A stretch of 64,000 bases of DNA from Oscillospiraceae bacterium. Its GTDB lineage: Bacteria > Bacillota > Clostridia > Oscillospirales > Oscillospiraceae. Made by a program: the position numbers and the translations under genes. Numbering within the stretch: the stretch's first letter is position 1; the number at the start of each line of letters is the position of its first letter. Of this stretch, positions 7,993 to 16,674 are shown in pieces. Location of the stretch: NCBI GenBank assembly GCA_910575505.1, contig CAJTFK010000001.1, positions 237,152-301,151 of the forward strand, given 5' to 3'. Under the pieces are notes generated by a model that saw nothing but the letters and a program-made list of their open reading frames with translations, made no database searches and was not told the DNA's origin.

Positions 7993-9009
7993 TCACTCCA
8001 CCTTCATGGATTCGATATTTGCCTGAATGTCGGCAATGAAACCGCTCTCGGCGTACTCCTTCGCCCGGAGCACCGCATTGCAGATGGCATGGGCGTCAGA
8101 GGAGCCATGGGCCTTCACCACAGGCCTGGAGATGCCCAGGAAGGGCGTGCCGCCGATCTCGCCGGGGTCCAGCATCTTTTTCATCGCCGCCAGGTCCTTC
8201 TTCACCAGTCCCGCCGCAATTTTCGTCTTGGTGCTGGAGAGAAATACCTTTTTCAGCTCCTTCAGCAGGAGCTTTCCGGTGCCCTCCAGGGATTTCAGCA
8301 TAATGTTGCCGGAAAACCCGTCGGCCACCAGCACGTCCGCCCCGCCCAGCATGGCGTCGTTGGCCTCGATGTTCCCCACAAAGCGGATGCGCCCCGCCTC
8401 CCCCGCCGCCGTCAGCAGGGTATGGGTCTCCCGGCGGAGCTGGTCCCCCTTCTCCGGTTCGGCCCCGATGTTCAGAAGGCCCACCCGGGGGTTCTCCACC
8501 TTCAATACCCGCTTGGCGTAATAGCTCCCCAGATAGGCGAACTGAAGCAGGAATTCCGGCGTGCAGTCGGTATTGGCCCCGCAGTCGCAGAGAATGGCCC
8601 GGCCCCCGGCGGTGGGAATGACCGGTCCCATGGCCGCCCGGCGGATGCCCTTAATGGTCTTGGGAATCAGTGTAGCCCCTGCCAGCAGGGCCCCGGTGGA
8701 CCCGGCGGACACCAGGGCGTCTCCCTCGCCGTCCCGCAGCATCCGCAGGCCCACGGCCAGAGAGGAATCCTTTTTCTTCAAAAACACCCTGGCCGGGTTG
8801 TCTGCGATCTCCACCACCTCCGAGGCGTCCCGGATTTCCACCCCGGCGGGCAGGTTTTTCTCGCCGCACTGCTCCACGGCCCGCAGCACCTCCGCCGCCC
8901 GGCCCACCAGAATCACGTCCGTGCCGTGGGCCCTGTGGGCCTCCAGCGCTCCCTGCACAATCGCCCCGGGGGCGTTGTCGCCGCCCATGGCGTCTACGAT
9001 AATCTTCAT
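7993..9009 (-). CDS. plsX: Phosphate acyltransferase PlsX
   Basis: A 338-residue protein that converts acyl-ACP to acyl-phosphate, the acyl donor for glycerol-3-phosphate acylation in Gram-positive phospholipid synthesis. The N-terminus 'MKIIVDAMGGDNAPGAIVQGA' is diagnostic, and 'GALLAGATLIPKTIKGIRRAA' and 'LLNIGAEPEKGD' are conserved family blocks. The ATG at 9009 has GGGAGG upstream; the longer open frame adds nothing conserved. It follows trmFO by 78 bases (occupied by a repeat) and precedes acpP by 129 bases, so trmFO-plsX-acpP-rnc may form one transcription unit. Confidence 0.95.
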   Translation of the reverse strand: MKIIVDAMGGDNAPGAIVQGALEAHRAHGTDVILVGRAAEVLRAVEQCGEKNLPAGVEIRDASEVVEIADNPARVFLKKKDSSLAVGLRMLRDGEGDALVSAGSTGALLAGATLIPKTIKGIRRAAMGPVIPTAGGRAILCDCGANTDCTPEFLLQFAYLGSYYAKRVLKVENPRVGLLNIGAEPEKGDQLRRETHTLLTAAGEAGRIRFVGNIEANDAMLGGADVLVADGFSGNIMLKSLEGTGKLLLKELKKVFLSSTKTKIAAGLVKKDLAAMKKMLDPGEIGGTPFLGISRPVVKAHGSSDAHAICNAVLRAKEYAESGFIADIQANIESMKVE

Positions 9010-9033
9010 GCCAGTTCCTCCCTGTCTCTCTTT

Positions 9034-9104
9034 CAATCAGGAATGCGGAATTGTCCCGTCATTTCAGTCATTCCTAATCCCCGACTCCTAATTCCCGATT
9101 CCTT
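9034..9104 (-). repeat. GGAAT-rich repeat, family V, copy 1 (overlaps trmFO stop)
   Basis: Read on the minus strand the segment runs GGAATCGGGAATTAGG, then GGGGATTAGGAATG, and closes with the inverted block CATTCCTGATT. It supplies the last codons and the TAG stop of trmFO. Comparable segments sit at the ends of dprA (13452-13526) and nrdD (29600-29762). Confidence 0.6.
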
Positions 9105-10407
9105 CCAGCACGGTTCCCTTCATCCCCTCGATGATTTCCAGGGACCGCCGGGACAGCTCCGCGTTTTTGTTCCGTTTCCCCCGGACCCGGTGATCCAGAG
9201 GCGGCATAATGCCGAAATTGATGTTCATGGGCTGGAACGCCGTCACCGATTCATTGGACACGTACAGCGCCAGGGCTCCCACGGCGGTCTCCCGGGGAAA
9301 GTCTGCCGGCGGCAGGCCCCGCAGCCGCCGGGCCAGCTCCACGCCCGCCAGAAAGCCGCTGGCGGCGGACTCCACATAGCCCTCCACCCCGGTCATTTGC
9401 CCGGCAAAGTTGATACGGGGCTCCTTTTTCAGCCGGTAATAGCGGTCCAGCAGACGGGGGGAATTTAAAAATGTGTTCCGGTGCATCACCCCGTAACGGA
9501 GGAATTCCGCATCATGGAGAGCGGGAATCATGGAAAACACCCGCTTTTGCTCCGGAAACCGCAGGTGCGTCTGGAAGCCCACCAGGTTATAAATGCTGCC
9601 CTCCTGGTTATCCCGCCGCAGCTGCACCACCGCATAGGGCTCCTTCCCTGTCCGGGGGTCTTTCAGCCCCCGGGGCTTCAGCGGCCCATAGCACAGGGTT
9701 TCCCGGCCCCGCCGGGCCATGACCTCCACGGGCATGCAGCCCTCAAATACCTGTTTGTCCTCGAAGCCGTGGACCTCCGCCTCCCGGGCGGTGGTCAGGG
9801 CCTGCCAAAAGGCGTCATATTCCGCCTCGGTCATAGGGCAGTTGACATAATCCGCCGTTCCCCGGTCATAACGGGAACCCATCCAGGCCCGTTCCATGTC
9901 TACGCTCCCGGCGGACACCAGGGGGGCCGCCGCATCGTAGAAATGCAGTGAGGACTCCTCGCCCAGCAGCCCCCGCAGCCGCTCAGCCAAAAGGTCGGAG
10001 GTCAGGGGTCCCGAGGCGGTCACCACCTCCCCCTCCGGAAAGTCCGTCACCTCGCCGGGGACCACGGTGATGTTGGGGTGTCCGGCCACACGCTCCGTCA
10101 CCAGCCGGGCAAACCCGTGGCGGTCCACCGCCAGGGCCCCGCCGGCCTCCACCCGTGTAGCGTCGGCGCAGGACAGAATCAGAGAGTCCAGCCGCCGCAG
10201 CTCCTCCTTCAAAAGGCCCACCGCGTTCTCCAGCTGGTCGCTCCGCAGGGAGTTGGAACAGCAGAGCTCAGCAAAATAATCGGTTGTGTGGGCCGGGGTC
10301 CTCTTCTCCGGCTTCATCTCCCGGAGCGTCACCCGGACGCCCCGCTGTGCCAGCTGCCAGGCGGCCTCGCTTCCGGCCAGCCCCGCGCCAATGACTGTCG
10401 CTTCCAT
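9088..10407 (-). CDS. trmFO: tRNA (uracil-54) methyltransferase TrmFO, folate-dependent
   Basis: A 439-residue flavoprotein that methylates U54 of the tRNA T-loop using methylene-tetrahydrofolate and reduced FAD. The N-terminal FAD-binding loop 'VIGAGLAGSEAAWQLA' and the family block 'ELCCSNSLRSDQLENAVGLL' are clear, as are 'YVESAASGFLAGVELA' and 'FQPMNINFGIMPPL' near the C-terminus. The ATG at 10407 follows AAAAGGAGTGAAGGG; the frame open to 10440 belongs to the upstream regulator gene region. Its location after topA and dprA matches the usual Firmicute order, but an XRE gene and a small gene intervene. Confidence 0.95.
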   Translation of the reverse strand: MEATVIGAGLAGSEAAWQLAQRGVRVTLREMKPEKRTPAHTTDYFAELCCSNSLRSDQLENAVGLLKEELRRLDSLILSCADATRVEAGGALAVDRHGFARLVTERVAGHPNITVVPGEVTDFPEGEVVTASGPLTSDLLAERLRGLLGEESSLHFYDAAAPLVSAGSVDMERAWMGSRYDRGTADYVNCPMTEAEYDAFWQALTTAREAEVHGFEDKQVFEGCMPVEVMARRGRETLCYGPLKPRGLKDPRTGKEPYAVVQLRRDNQEGSIYNLVGFQTHLRFPEQKRVFSMIPALHDAEFLRYGVMHRNTFLNSPRLLDRYYRLKKEPRINFAGQMTGVEGYVESAASGFLAGVELARRLRGLPPADFPRETAVGALALYVSNESVTAFQPMNINFGIMPPLDHRVRGKRNKNAELSRRSLEIIEGMKGTVLEGIGN

Positions 10408-10411
10408 CCCT

Positions 10412-10639
10412 TCACTCCTTTTCGCATGGCCGCCGCACATCCGACCTGCCCAGCAAATAGTCCGTTGTCACGCCGAAAAAGTCCGCCAAAGCAATCAGCA
10501 TTTCATAATCGGGCCGGTGGTCGTCGCCCTCATAATATTGGTACGTCCGCACGCCGATGCCCAACAATTTCGCGACATCCGCCTGCCGCAGATTCCTTTC
10601 TTTACGCAATGCTCTCAGGCGCTCTGCAATTTTTACCAT
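10412..10639 (-). CDS. XRE-family helix-turn-helix regulator
   Basis: A 75-residue single-domain Cro/CI-type repressor: 'MVKIAERLRALRKERNLRQ', recognition-helix region 'LGIGVRTYQYYEGD', and the common ending 'ALADFFGVTTDYLLGRSD'. The ATG at 10639 has AGAGGTG eleven bases upstream. It stops four bases before trmFO starts. Its promoter region, shared with the divergent small gene at 10723, contains a perfect 11-base inverted repeat that is the likely operator. This suggests an autoregulated switch placed between topA and trmFO. Confidence 0.85.
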   Translation of the reverse strand: MVKIAERLRALRKERNLRQADVAKLLGIGVRTYQYYEGDDHRPDYEMLIALADFFGVTTDYLLGRSDVRRPCEKE

Positions 10640-10656
10640 AATTCTGAAATCACCTC

Positions 10657-10698
10657 TTGACACGCCTGAATTATTCGTGTAGTATATACACGAATAAT
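10657..10698. promoter_or_regulatory. Divergent promoter with XRE operator palindrome
   Basis: On the plus strand TTGACA (10657-10662), 17 bases, TAGTAT (10680-10685). A perfect inverted repeat, ATTATTCGTGT (10670-10680) and ACACGAATAAT (10688-10698), is centred on the -10 region. A weaker minus-strand promoter (TTTACG, 17 bases, TATACT at 10686-10681) overlaps it. A repressor bound here would block both genes. Confidence 0.8.
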
Positions 10699-10722
10699 CT
10701 ATGCGTAAAAGGAGAAATTTTT

Positions 10723-10971
10723 ATGTCACCCCTCATGCAAACCATCTGTGACCATCTTACCGATTGCTGTCTGGAACGCTACATAGACGGCTGTGAACGA
10801 GACACCAACGCCATGGAGCGGGAACAGGTCCGCAAAGCCCTCTCCGCTGCCCTTCCAGACAGCTGTCAGGAGCTGCTCAGCCAGTACGACAATCTCCATC
10901 TCTGCCGCCTCCATCTGGAGAACGAAGCCATGTTCCAAGCCGCCTTTGCCGCCGCCAAAGAGCTCTCTTAG
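10723..10971 (+). CDS. Small helical protein of unknown function, divergent from XRE gene
   Basis: An 82-residue soluble protein (starts 'MSPLMQTICDHLTDCCLERY'), predicted to be all helical, with several cysteines. It has a weak resemblance to small DUF6809-like proteins of clostridial phages and accessory regions, which I cannot confirm. AAAAGGAG lies eight bases before the ATG, and a strong promoter with a palindromic operator lies upstream, so it is likely expressed when the neighbouring repressor is released. Its last codons overlap the 3' end of topA by four bases in convergent orientation. Function unknown. Confidence 0.65.
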   Translation: MSPLMQTICDHLTDCCLERYIDGCERDTNAMEREQVRKALSAALPDSCQELLSQYDNLHLCRLHLENEAMFQAAFAAAKELS

Positions 10972-13343
10972 CCCTCCGGCGTCTCGGTTTTCTTGGCGGC
11001 GGTCTTTTTCGCCGCAGGTTTCTTGACCGTGGCGGTCTTTTTCGTTTTCTTTTCCGAAGCCGCTTTTGTGGTTTTCGCCGCCGTCTTTTTGACAGTCTTC
11101 TTGGCGGCCGTCTTTTTGGCCGTGACGGTCTTTTTCGCCGCTGTCTTTTTCACGCCGCTCTCAGCGGCGGCGGCCTCCGACGCTTCCGCCTCTCCTTCCT
11201 TTGGGGCGGCGGGACGGCGGGGATAGCCCCGCTTCTCCTCCGGCAGGAAGTTGGCGCAGGCCGGATTGATGCAGAAGGGTTTCCGGGCCCCCCGACCCGC
11301 CTTCTTGAACATCGTGTGCCCGCAGAGGGGACAGTCGTCCTTCACCGGCACATCCCAGCTCATGAAGTCGCACTTCTGGGCCTCGTCCTTGCTGGTGAGG
11401 TGCTCACAGCAGAAATAGGTGTACTGCCGCCCGTTTTTCTTGCTCTTGCCGGTGCGCTTCATCAGCCGCCCGCCGCACTGGGGGCAGCGGCCCGGCATCT
11501 CCTCCACCATCGGCATGGTAAAACTGCACTCCGGGAATCCCGGGCAGGCCAGAAAGCGGCCAAACCGCCCGATTTTCACCACCAGATTCCGGCCGCACTC
11601 CGGACAGATCTCCGTGGAGACCTCGTCGGGCACCTTGATGCGCACGCCGTCCAGGTCCTGCTCCGCCTGCTTGAGATTCCGGTCGAAATCCCCGTAAAAG
11701 TCCCGGAGAACACCCTTCCAGGGGGTATTCCCCTCCTCCACAGAGTCCAGTTTTTCCTCCATGTGGGCGGTAAAGCTCAGATCGGCGATATCGGTGAATT
11801 TGTCCTTCATCAGCTCCGTCACCACACGGCCCAGGTTGGTGATTTTCAGATATTTCCCATCTTTTTCCACATAGGCCCGGTCCAGAATGGTGGAGACCGT
11901 CGGCGCGTAGGTCGAGGGGCGGCCGATGCCCTGTTCCTCCATGGCCCGGATGAGAGAGGCGTCCGTGTACCGGGCGGGAGGCTGGGTGAAATGCTGGTCC
12001 CGGGAGAACGCTTTGAGGTCCACTGTCTCCCCTTCCTTCAAATCCGGCAGGGCGGAGGCCTTCTCCTCCTTCTCCTCGTCCTTGCCCTCCTCATAGACGG
12101 CGGTATAGCCGGCAAATTTCAGGCTGGAGGAGCTGGTGCGGAAATCATGGCCCGCCGCCTCGATCTCCACGGACACGCTGTCATAAACGGCGTTGGACAT
12201 CTGACAGGCCACAAACCGGCTCCAGATCAGCCGGTACAGCCGGTACTGCTCCCCGGTGAGGTCGGCCTTCAGGTCCTCCGGCGTCCATCGGACATTGCTG
12301 GGGCGGATGGCCTCATGGGCGTCCTGGGCGTTGGCCTTGGCCTTGTAGCGGTTGGTTTTGGCATAGGGCCCGCCGTAGCGGCCCAGGATAAACTCCTTTG
12401 CATCCGCCAGAGCCTCCTCGGAAATCCGCAGGGAGTCGGTACGCATATAGGTAATCAGACCCACGGAGCCCTCGCCGGCGATGTCCACGCCCTCATAGAG
12501 CTGCTGGGCGATGGCCATGGTCCGCCGGGGAGTCATACTGAGCTTCCGGGAAGCCTCCTGCTGCATGGTGGAGGTGGTGAAGGGGGGCGAGGGGCTGCGC
12601 TGCTTGTCGGTGCGCTTCACGCTCTTCACGGAAAAGACGGCGTTTTCCGTCTCCCGGACCACAGCCTCCACGTCCCCGGCGGATTTCAGCTCTGCTTTTT
12701 TACCGCCCCTGCCGTGATAGCGGGCGGAAAAGGGCTTATTCTGTCCAAAAAGGTTGGCGTCCAGGGCCCAGTATTCCTCGGGCTCAAAGGCCTCGATCTC
12801 CCGCTCCCGGTCGTCCACCATCCGGGTAGCCACAGACTGCACCCGCCCGGCGGAGAGACCCCGGCGAATCTTCTTCCACAGCAGAGGGCTCAGCTCATAG
12901 CCCACCAGCCGGTCCAGAATGCGCCGGGCCTGCTGGGCGTCCACAAGGTTCTGGTCAATGGCCCGGGGGCTCCGGATGCTCTCCTGAACCACCTTTTTGG
13001 TAATCTCGTTGAAGGTCACACGCCTGGCCTTCTCCTCCGGCAGGTCCAGCAGCTGCTTGAGATGCCAGGAAATGGCCTCGCCCTCCCGGTCCGGGTCGGT
13101 GGCCAGATAGACCATATCCGCCGCCTTGGCGGATTTTTTCAAATCCCTGATGATATCTTCCTTGCCCTTGATGGGCTGATACACCGGTTCAAAATCCTGC
13201 TCCGGGTCCACGCCCAGCTTGCTCTTTGGCAGGTCCCGCAGATGACCCATGCAGGCCTTGACGGTAAAATCCTTCCCCAAATACTTTCCGATGGTCTTGG
13301 CCTTCGCCGGGGACTCCACGATGACCAAATGCTGTTTACCCAT
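10968..13343 (-). CDS. topA: DNA topoisomerase I
   Basis: A 791-residue type IA topoisomerase that relaxes negative supercoils. The TOPRIM domain begins 'HLVIVESPAKAKTIGKYLG' and includes 'DPDREGE' at residues 83-89; the nucleophile is Y299 in 'GLITYMRTDS'. Three C-terminal zinc-finger modules follow (CPEC..CPGFPEC, CPQC..CCEH, CPLC..CINPAC). The last 80 or so residues are a low-complexity Lys/Ala/Thr tail of repeated 'AAKKT' units, like histone H1-type tails on some actinobacterial and clostridial TopA proteins, presumably binding DNA non-specifically. The ATG at 13343 has GGAGGT upstream and starts at 'MGKQ'. It follows dprA on the same strand. Confidence 0.97.
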   Translation of the reverse strand: MGKQHLVIVESPAKAKTIGKYLGKDFTVKACMGHLRDLPKSKLGVDPEQDFEPVYQPIKGKEDIIRDLKKSAKAADMVYLATDPDREGEAISWHLKQLLDLPEEKARRVTFNEITKKVVQESIRSPRAIDQNLVDAQQARRILDRLVGYELSPLLWKKIRRGLSAGRVQSVATRMVDDREREIEAFEPEEYWALDANLFGQNKPFSARYHGRGGKKAELKSAGDVEAVVRETENAVFSVKSVKRTDKQRSPSPPFTTSTMQQEASRKLSMTPRRTMAIAQQLYEGVDIAGEGSVGLITYMRTDSLRISEEALADAKEFILGRYGGPYAKTNRYKAKANAQDAHEAIRPSNVRWTPEDLKADLTGEQYRLYRLIWSRFVACQMSNAVYDSVSVEIEAAGHDFRTSSSSLKFAGYTAVYEEGKDEEKEEKASALPDLKEGETVDLKAFSRDQHFTQPPARYTDASLIRAMEEQGIGRPSTYAPTVSTILDRAYVEKDGKYLKITNLGRVVTELMKDKFTDIADLSFTAHMEEKLDSVEEGNTPWKGVLRDFYGDFDRNLKQAEQDLDGVRIKVPDEVSTEICPECGRNLVVKIGRFGRFLACPGFPECSFTMPMVEEMPGRCPQCGGRLMKRTGKSKKNGRQYTYFCCEHLTSKDEAQKCDFMSWDVPVKDDCPLCGHTMFKKAGRGARKPFCINPACANFLPEEKRGYPRRPAAPKEGEAEASEAAAAESGVKKTAAKKTVTAKKTAAKKTVKKTAAKTTKAASEKKTKKTATVKKPAAKKTAAKKTETPEG

Positions 13344-13451
13344 ACTTCCGATTACCTCCAAATTGCTGAGGAATTTTTGTTCCGCGTAGAAAATCAGACC
13401 GTCACGGCAGTCCGCACCGTGCGGACCCGGCGCTCTGCGCCGGGATCATGA

Positions 13452-13526
13452 GGCTCCATCAGGAATCAGGGCTTTTCCCGCCGCACCATTCCGAATTCCT
13501 CACTTCCGGCTCCTCATTCCGAATTC
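13452..13526 (-). repeat. GGAAT-rich repeat, family V, copy 2 (overlaps dprA stop)
   Basis: On the minus strand: GAATTCGGAATGAGGAGC, then GTGAGGAATTCGGAATGG, ending CTGATTCCTGATGG. The dprA stop codon TGA lies in the first block. The arrangement matches the copy at trmFO. Confidence 0.55.
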
Positions 13527-14755
13527 TCCAGGACGGCGGTCCTGGTGTACCGCTTGCCGCTGTGCTGGCAGACACAGCCGTCAATCTCCAGCATGGTCAG
13601 CGCCGACAGCACCCGCCGGGCCGGGATGCCGGTGCGCTGAATCAGGTCGTCCACCTGAATGGCCTCCTCCGGCTCCAGAACGCCCAGCAGGGCGATCTGG
13701 TCATCCGTCAGGGCCTCCGTGCTCACATGCTTTATCTCCGCCTGCTGAACCGCCTCCGGCGGTTTTTTCGCCGGTTCTCTTCCCTCCGGCTCCAGGGTCT
13801 CCGAAACCGGAAGGGCGTCGGGCTGGCTCCGCCGCTGGGGCACAGGCCTGTATCCCTTCATGGACCGGCCCCGCCGCAGCCTCCCCGGGAACCGGGCATC
13901 ATAGACGCTCAGTATATCCCAGGCCTCCGTCACAGGCCCTGCGCCGTCCTGAATCAGTCGGAGACATCCGGCGCTGTCCGGTGCGTCGATGGGGCCGGGG
14001 ACGGCGAAAACGTCCCGTCCCTGCTCCGCCGCCAGCCGGGCGGTAATCAGCGCGCCGCTTTGAAGCGGGGCTTCCACCACCAGCGCCGCCACGGACAGTC
14101 CGGCGAGGATGCGGTTCCGCACCGGGAAATGGTGCTTGTCCGGCGGGGCCCCCGGCGGATATTCCGAGAGCAGCACCCCTGCCGCCGGCACATCGTCATA
14201 GAGCTGCCGGCTTTCATAGGGATACCGGACGTCCAGTCCGTTGCCCACCACGCCGGCCACGCGGCTCCCGGCACGAAGGGCGCCCCGGGCCGCGGCGGCG
14301 TCCACCCCCTTGGCCAGACCCGTCACCACCAGGCCGCCGCCAGCCGCCAGACCGTAGCCCAGCTTCTCGGCGCAGGCAGCGCCGTAGGGCGTGCATTCCC
14401 GGGTACCCACCACGGCAATGGCCGCCTCATCGTCAAAGGCCGGCAGGCGGCCCTTTACGTACAGCACGCAGGGCGGGTCGTAGATATTCCTCAGACGGTC
14501 CGGATATTCCGCATCCTGAATGGTCAGAATCCGCAGATTCAGCCGCTGGCAGTCCGCCAAAATCCGATTGGCCTCGGACAGGTCCCGGTTCAGGGCCAGC
14601 CTTGCCTGCTTCCTGGGCACATTCTCCGCCAGAAGCAGTTCTTCCTCATCGGCATAAAAAATATGTTCCGGAGAACCGAAATGGCGCAGCAGAGCCAGCC
14701 GCGCCTGATTATGAAGACCCGGCAGCTCCGCCAGCCACAGCCAGTATTTCAGCAT
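13514..14755 (-). CDS. dprA: DNA-processing protein DprA
   Basis: A 413-residue protein that loads RecA on incoming single-stranded DNA during transformation. The Rossmann-like core is clear: 'AIAVVGTRECTPYGAACAEKL', 'VVTGLAKGVDAAAARGAL' and 'FPVRNRILAGLSVAALVVEA'. An N-terminal helix-hairpin-helix/SAM-like region (first 80 residues) and a C-terminal winged-helix domain ('LTDDQIALLGVLEPEEAIQVDDL') flank it, separated by a Pro/Arg-rich linker. The start has AAAGGGAGGGG upstream. It leads the dprA-topA pair found in many Firmicutes. Its last codons fall inside a repeat. Confidence 0.95.
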   Translation of the reverse strand: MLKYWLWLAELPGLHNQARLALLRHFGSPEHIFYADEEELLLAENVPRKQARLALNRDLSEANRILADCQRLNLRILTIQDAEYPDRLRNIYDPPCVLYVKGRLPAFDDEAAIAVVGTRECTPYGAACAEKLGYGLAAGGGLVVTGLAKGVDAAAARGALRAGSRVAGVVGNGLDVRYPYESRQLYDDVPAAGVLLSEYPPGAPPDKHHFPVRNRILAGLSVAALVVEAPLQSGALITARLAAEQGRDVFAVPGPIDAPDSAGCLRLIQDGAGPVTEAWDILSVYDARFPGRLRRGRSMKGYRPVPQRRSQPDALPVSETLEPEGREPAKKPPEAVQQAEIKHVSTEALTDDQIALLGVLEPEEAIQVDDLIQRTGIPARRVLSALTMLEIDGCVCQHSGKRYTRTAVLENSE

Positions 14756-14897
14756 GTCCTGCCCCTCCCTTTGCCAAGAGCTCTCTCTACTATATGTAAA
14801 TAAAACGCAAACGCAAGAACTTTTCCCAAGGTTTCACGAATTTTTAACAGCTTCGGGGCCCCTCCTCCGGCCGGGGCGGCCGGAGAAGATCATCCGC

Positions 14898-15680
14898 TCA
14901 CAGGTCTCCCCTGGCCGCCTCCCACAGCAGCACCGAGGCCGCCGCCGCCGCATTCAGGGACTCGCAGGTCCTGTCCATGGGGATGCGGACGGTCCGGTCA
15001 CAGGCCTCCAACACCTCCGCCGACAGGCCCCGGCCCTCGCTGCCCACGGCCATGGCGCAGCGGCTCAGGTCCACCTGCCGCACGTCCGCGGTGTCCTCCC
15101 GCAGGGCCGCGCCGTAGAGGGGCAGGTCCGCCGCCTTCAAAAGCGCCGTCAGCTCCGGAAGCGTACAGCGGTAGATGACGGAGCGGAAATGGACCCCCAT
15201 AGCGGCCCGGAGGGTCTTGGGGCTGTTGAGGTCGGCGCAGCCCGGCAGCAGGATGGCCGTGGCCCCGAAGGCGTCCGCCGTCCGGAGCACCGTGCCCACA
15301 TTACCGGGGTCCTGGACGCCGTCCAGCACCAGATACCGCATCCGGCCATGGGCGTCGGGCTCCAGCCGCTCCGGCGGAACATAGCGCGGGGAGCGGCAGG
15401 AGAAGACCACCCCCTGAGGGGTCTCCATGGGGCTGACAGAGCGCATGACGGTCTCACTGACCCGCGCCACCCGGGGAAATTTCCCCTCCGGGTCCCAAGG
15501 CAGGGCCGCTCCTTCGGTGTACAGCACCGCTATGACCCGGGCGGCCCAAAGCGCCGCCTCCTCCAGAAGCTTGGGGCTGTCGCAGAGGAATTCCCCCGTC
15601 TTTTCCCGGTAGGCCCGGGAAGACGCCAGCTTCCGGAAATGGACGCAGAGGGGATTGGTCTTGCTGGTAATGGTCTCCAC
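14898..15680 (-). CDS. TrmH/SpoU-family RNA 2'-O-methyltransferase
   Basis: A 260-residue SPOUT methyltransferase acting on rRNA or tRNA ribose with S-adenosylmethionine. The three family motifs are present: 'LDGVQDPGNVGTVLRTADAFG' (motif 1, split here by rule), 'VGSEGRGLS' (motif 2) and 'IPM' followed by 'ESLNAAAAASVLLWE' (motif 3). The N-terminal 80 residues form the substrate-binding domain ('TNPLCVHFRKLASSRAYRE'). The target nucleotide cannot be assigned. It is a stand-alone minus-strand gene between dprA and a low-GC orphan. Confidence 0.9.
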   Translation of the reverse strand: METITSKTNPLCVHFRKLASSRAYREKTGEFLCDSPKLLEEAALWAARVIAVLYTEGAALPWDPEGKFPRVARVSETVMRSVSPMETPQGVVFSCRSPRYVPPERLEPDAHGRMRYLVLDGVQDPGNVGTVLRTADAFGATAILLPGCADLNSPKTLRAAMGVHFRSVIYRCTLPELTALLKAADLPLYGAALREDTADVRQVDLSRCAMAVGSEGRGLSAEVLEACDRTVRIPMDRTCESLNAAAAASVLLWEAARGDL

Positions 15681-15729
15681 AGGCCCTGCTCCTTTTCTGT
15701 CTTGATTCTCTCTATCATAAATGGATTGA

Positions 15730-15748
15730 GGCGGCTTGTCAAGCCGCC
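15730..15748 (-). terminator. Short GC hairpin, possible terminator
   Basis: Eight-base arms GGCGGCTT / AAGCCGCC with a three-base loop between the orphan gene at 15903 and the methyltransferase gene. There is no clear T run, so termination is uncertain. Confidence 0.35.
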
Positions 15749-15902
15749 TTGCTCCATCTCCCGTTCATATCAATAAACGGCTATAAACGTTTCTAACGGC
15801 CGAAACGGCCGGACAGGCAGCCGCCCACCGCGGAAATCTTCCCAATAAATGGAAATTTATAGCGATGTCAAATGGATTTTATCGCAATGAGCGCAGCGAA
15901 AA

Positions 15903-16427
15903 TCATGCTTGTATTTTGCTGAATTCACTCAGATAATAACCATCGGATTCTTCTTCAAATATCCTGAATATCTCATCATCCGGAAGATTCAGTTTTCTAA
16001 AATCCTCAAGAAAAATCTCACGCAATTCATCAATATCGTGAAATATCTGCTCTCCGAATAAAACAGCATTCAGTTTTTTACAATATTCAACACCATAATA
16101 TTCACAGCAGAGATCGAGCTCCTCAATAACCTTTGCTGCCAGCAGAATATTTTCCTCCATATATCTGTAAAGTGCATCCGCATCCTTATAACAATTTGGC
16201 TTCTGGGCACTCCATGTGTGCACCACGGCCATTGGTGCTCTCGGATCCTGATATCCCATATAAAACAGGGGCCGGAGGAATATGCGCATAAGAGAATGCT
16301 TGTATGCAAAATCGGACAGCAAATATGGCTCAATCGCACGGAGCATACCATATGCCTGTCCTTCACACCCCTGGCTGAATTGCTTGAATCGAAGCTTTTT
16401 ATAAATTTCCAGGTCGTTCTGTCCCAT
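15903..16427 (-). CDS. Uncharacterised low-GC orphan protein
   Basis: A 174-residue soluble, mostly helical protein I do not recognise. It is rich in Tyr, Glu and Leu ('EELDLCCEYYGVEYCKKLNA', 'FRIFEEESDGYYLSEFSK') and has no signal peptide or membrane segment. The base composition is much more AT-rich than its neighbours, which suggests recent transfer. GAAGGA lies seven bases before the ATG at 16427; an in-frame upstream extension lacks a ribosome site. The 92-base family IV repeat lies just upstream (16490-16581). Acidic, aromatic-rich orphans of this size are often immunity or phage-related proteins, but nothing specific supports that here. Confidence 0.6.
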   Translation of the reverse strand: MGQNDLEIYKKLRFKQFSQGCEGQAYGMLRAIEPYLLSDFAYKHSLMRIFLRPLFYMGYQDPRAPMAVVHTWSAQKPNCYKDADALYRYMEENILLAAKVIEELDLCCEYYGVEYCKKLNAVLFGEQIFHDIDELREIFLEDFRKLNLPDDEIFRIFEEESDGYYLSEFSKIQA

Positions 16428-16489
16428 TCTTGTTTCCTTCGGTTTTCGATTCACCCGGTTCTGCAAATTTCAATCTGCCGGACTGATGA

Positions 16490-16581
16490 TATGATCTGAG
16501 CCGTTTTGCTCGCCGCCGTAAACGGCGGCAGCCGCAAAACATGGCACATATTACTTCCGGCCTTTCAGTTCGGAAGTAATA
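16490..16581. repeat. 92-base double-hairpin repeat, family IV, copy 1
   Basis: About 93% identical (roughly 86 of 92 positions) to 41107-41198. It contains a long nested hairpin, GTTTTGC..GCCGCCGT-AA-ACGGCGGC..GCAAAAC, and a second one, TTACTTCCG / CGGAAGTAA. It begins TATGAT and ends AGTAATA. No open frame. It lies upstream of the low-GC orphan gene. The rest of 16428-16674 shows no gene. Confidence 0.85.
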
Positions 16582-16674
16582 TCACAGCCAAATAGCCAAT
16601 TCCGTGCTTCAGGCTGACATTGGTGAAGTCGCCGGCGGGCAGTGCCCTCCGCGTGAAGGAGAAAAGAGACTTCT

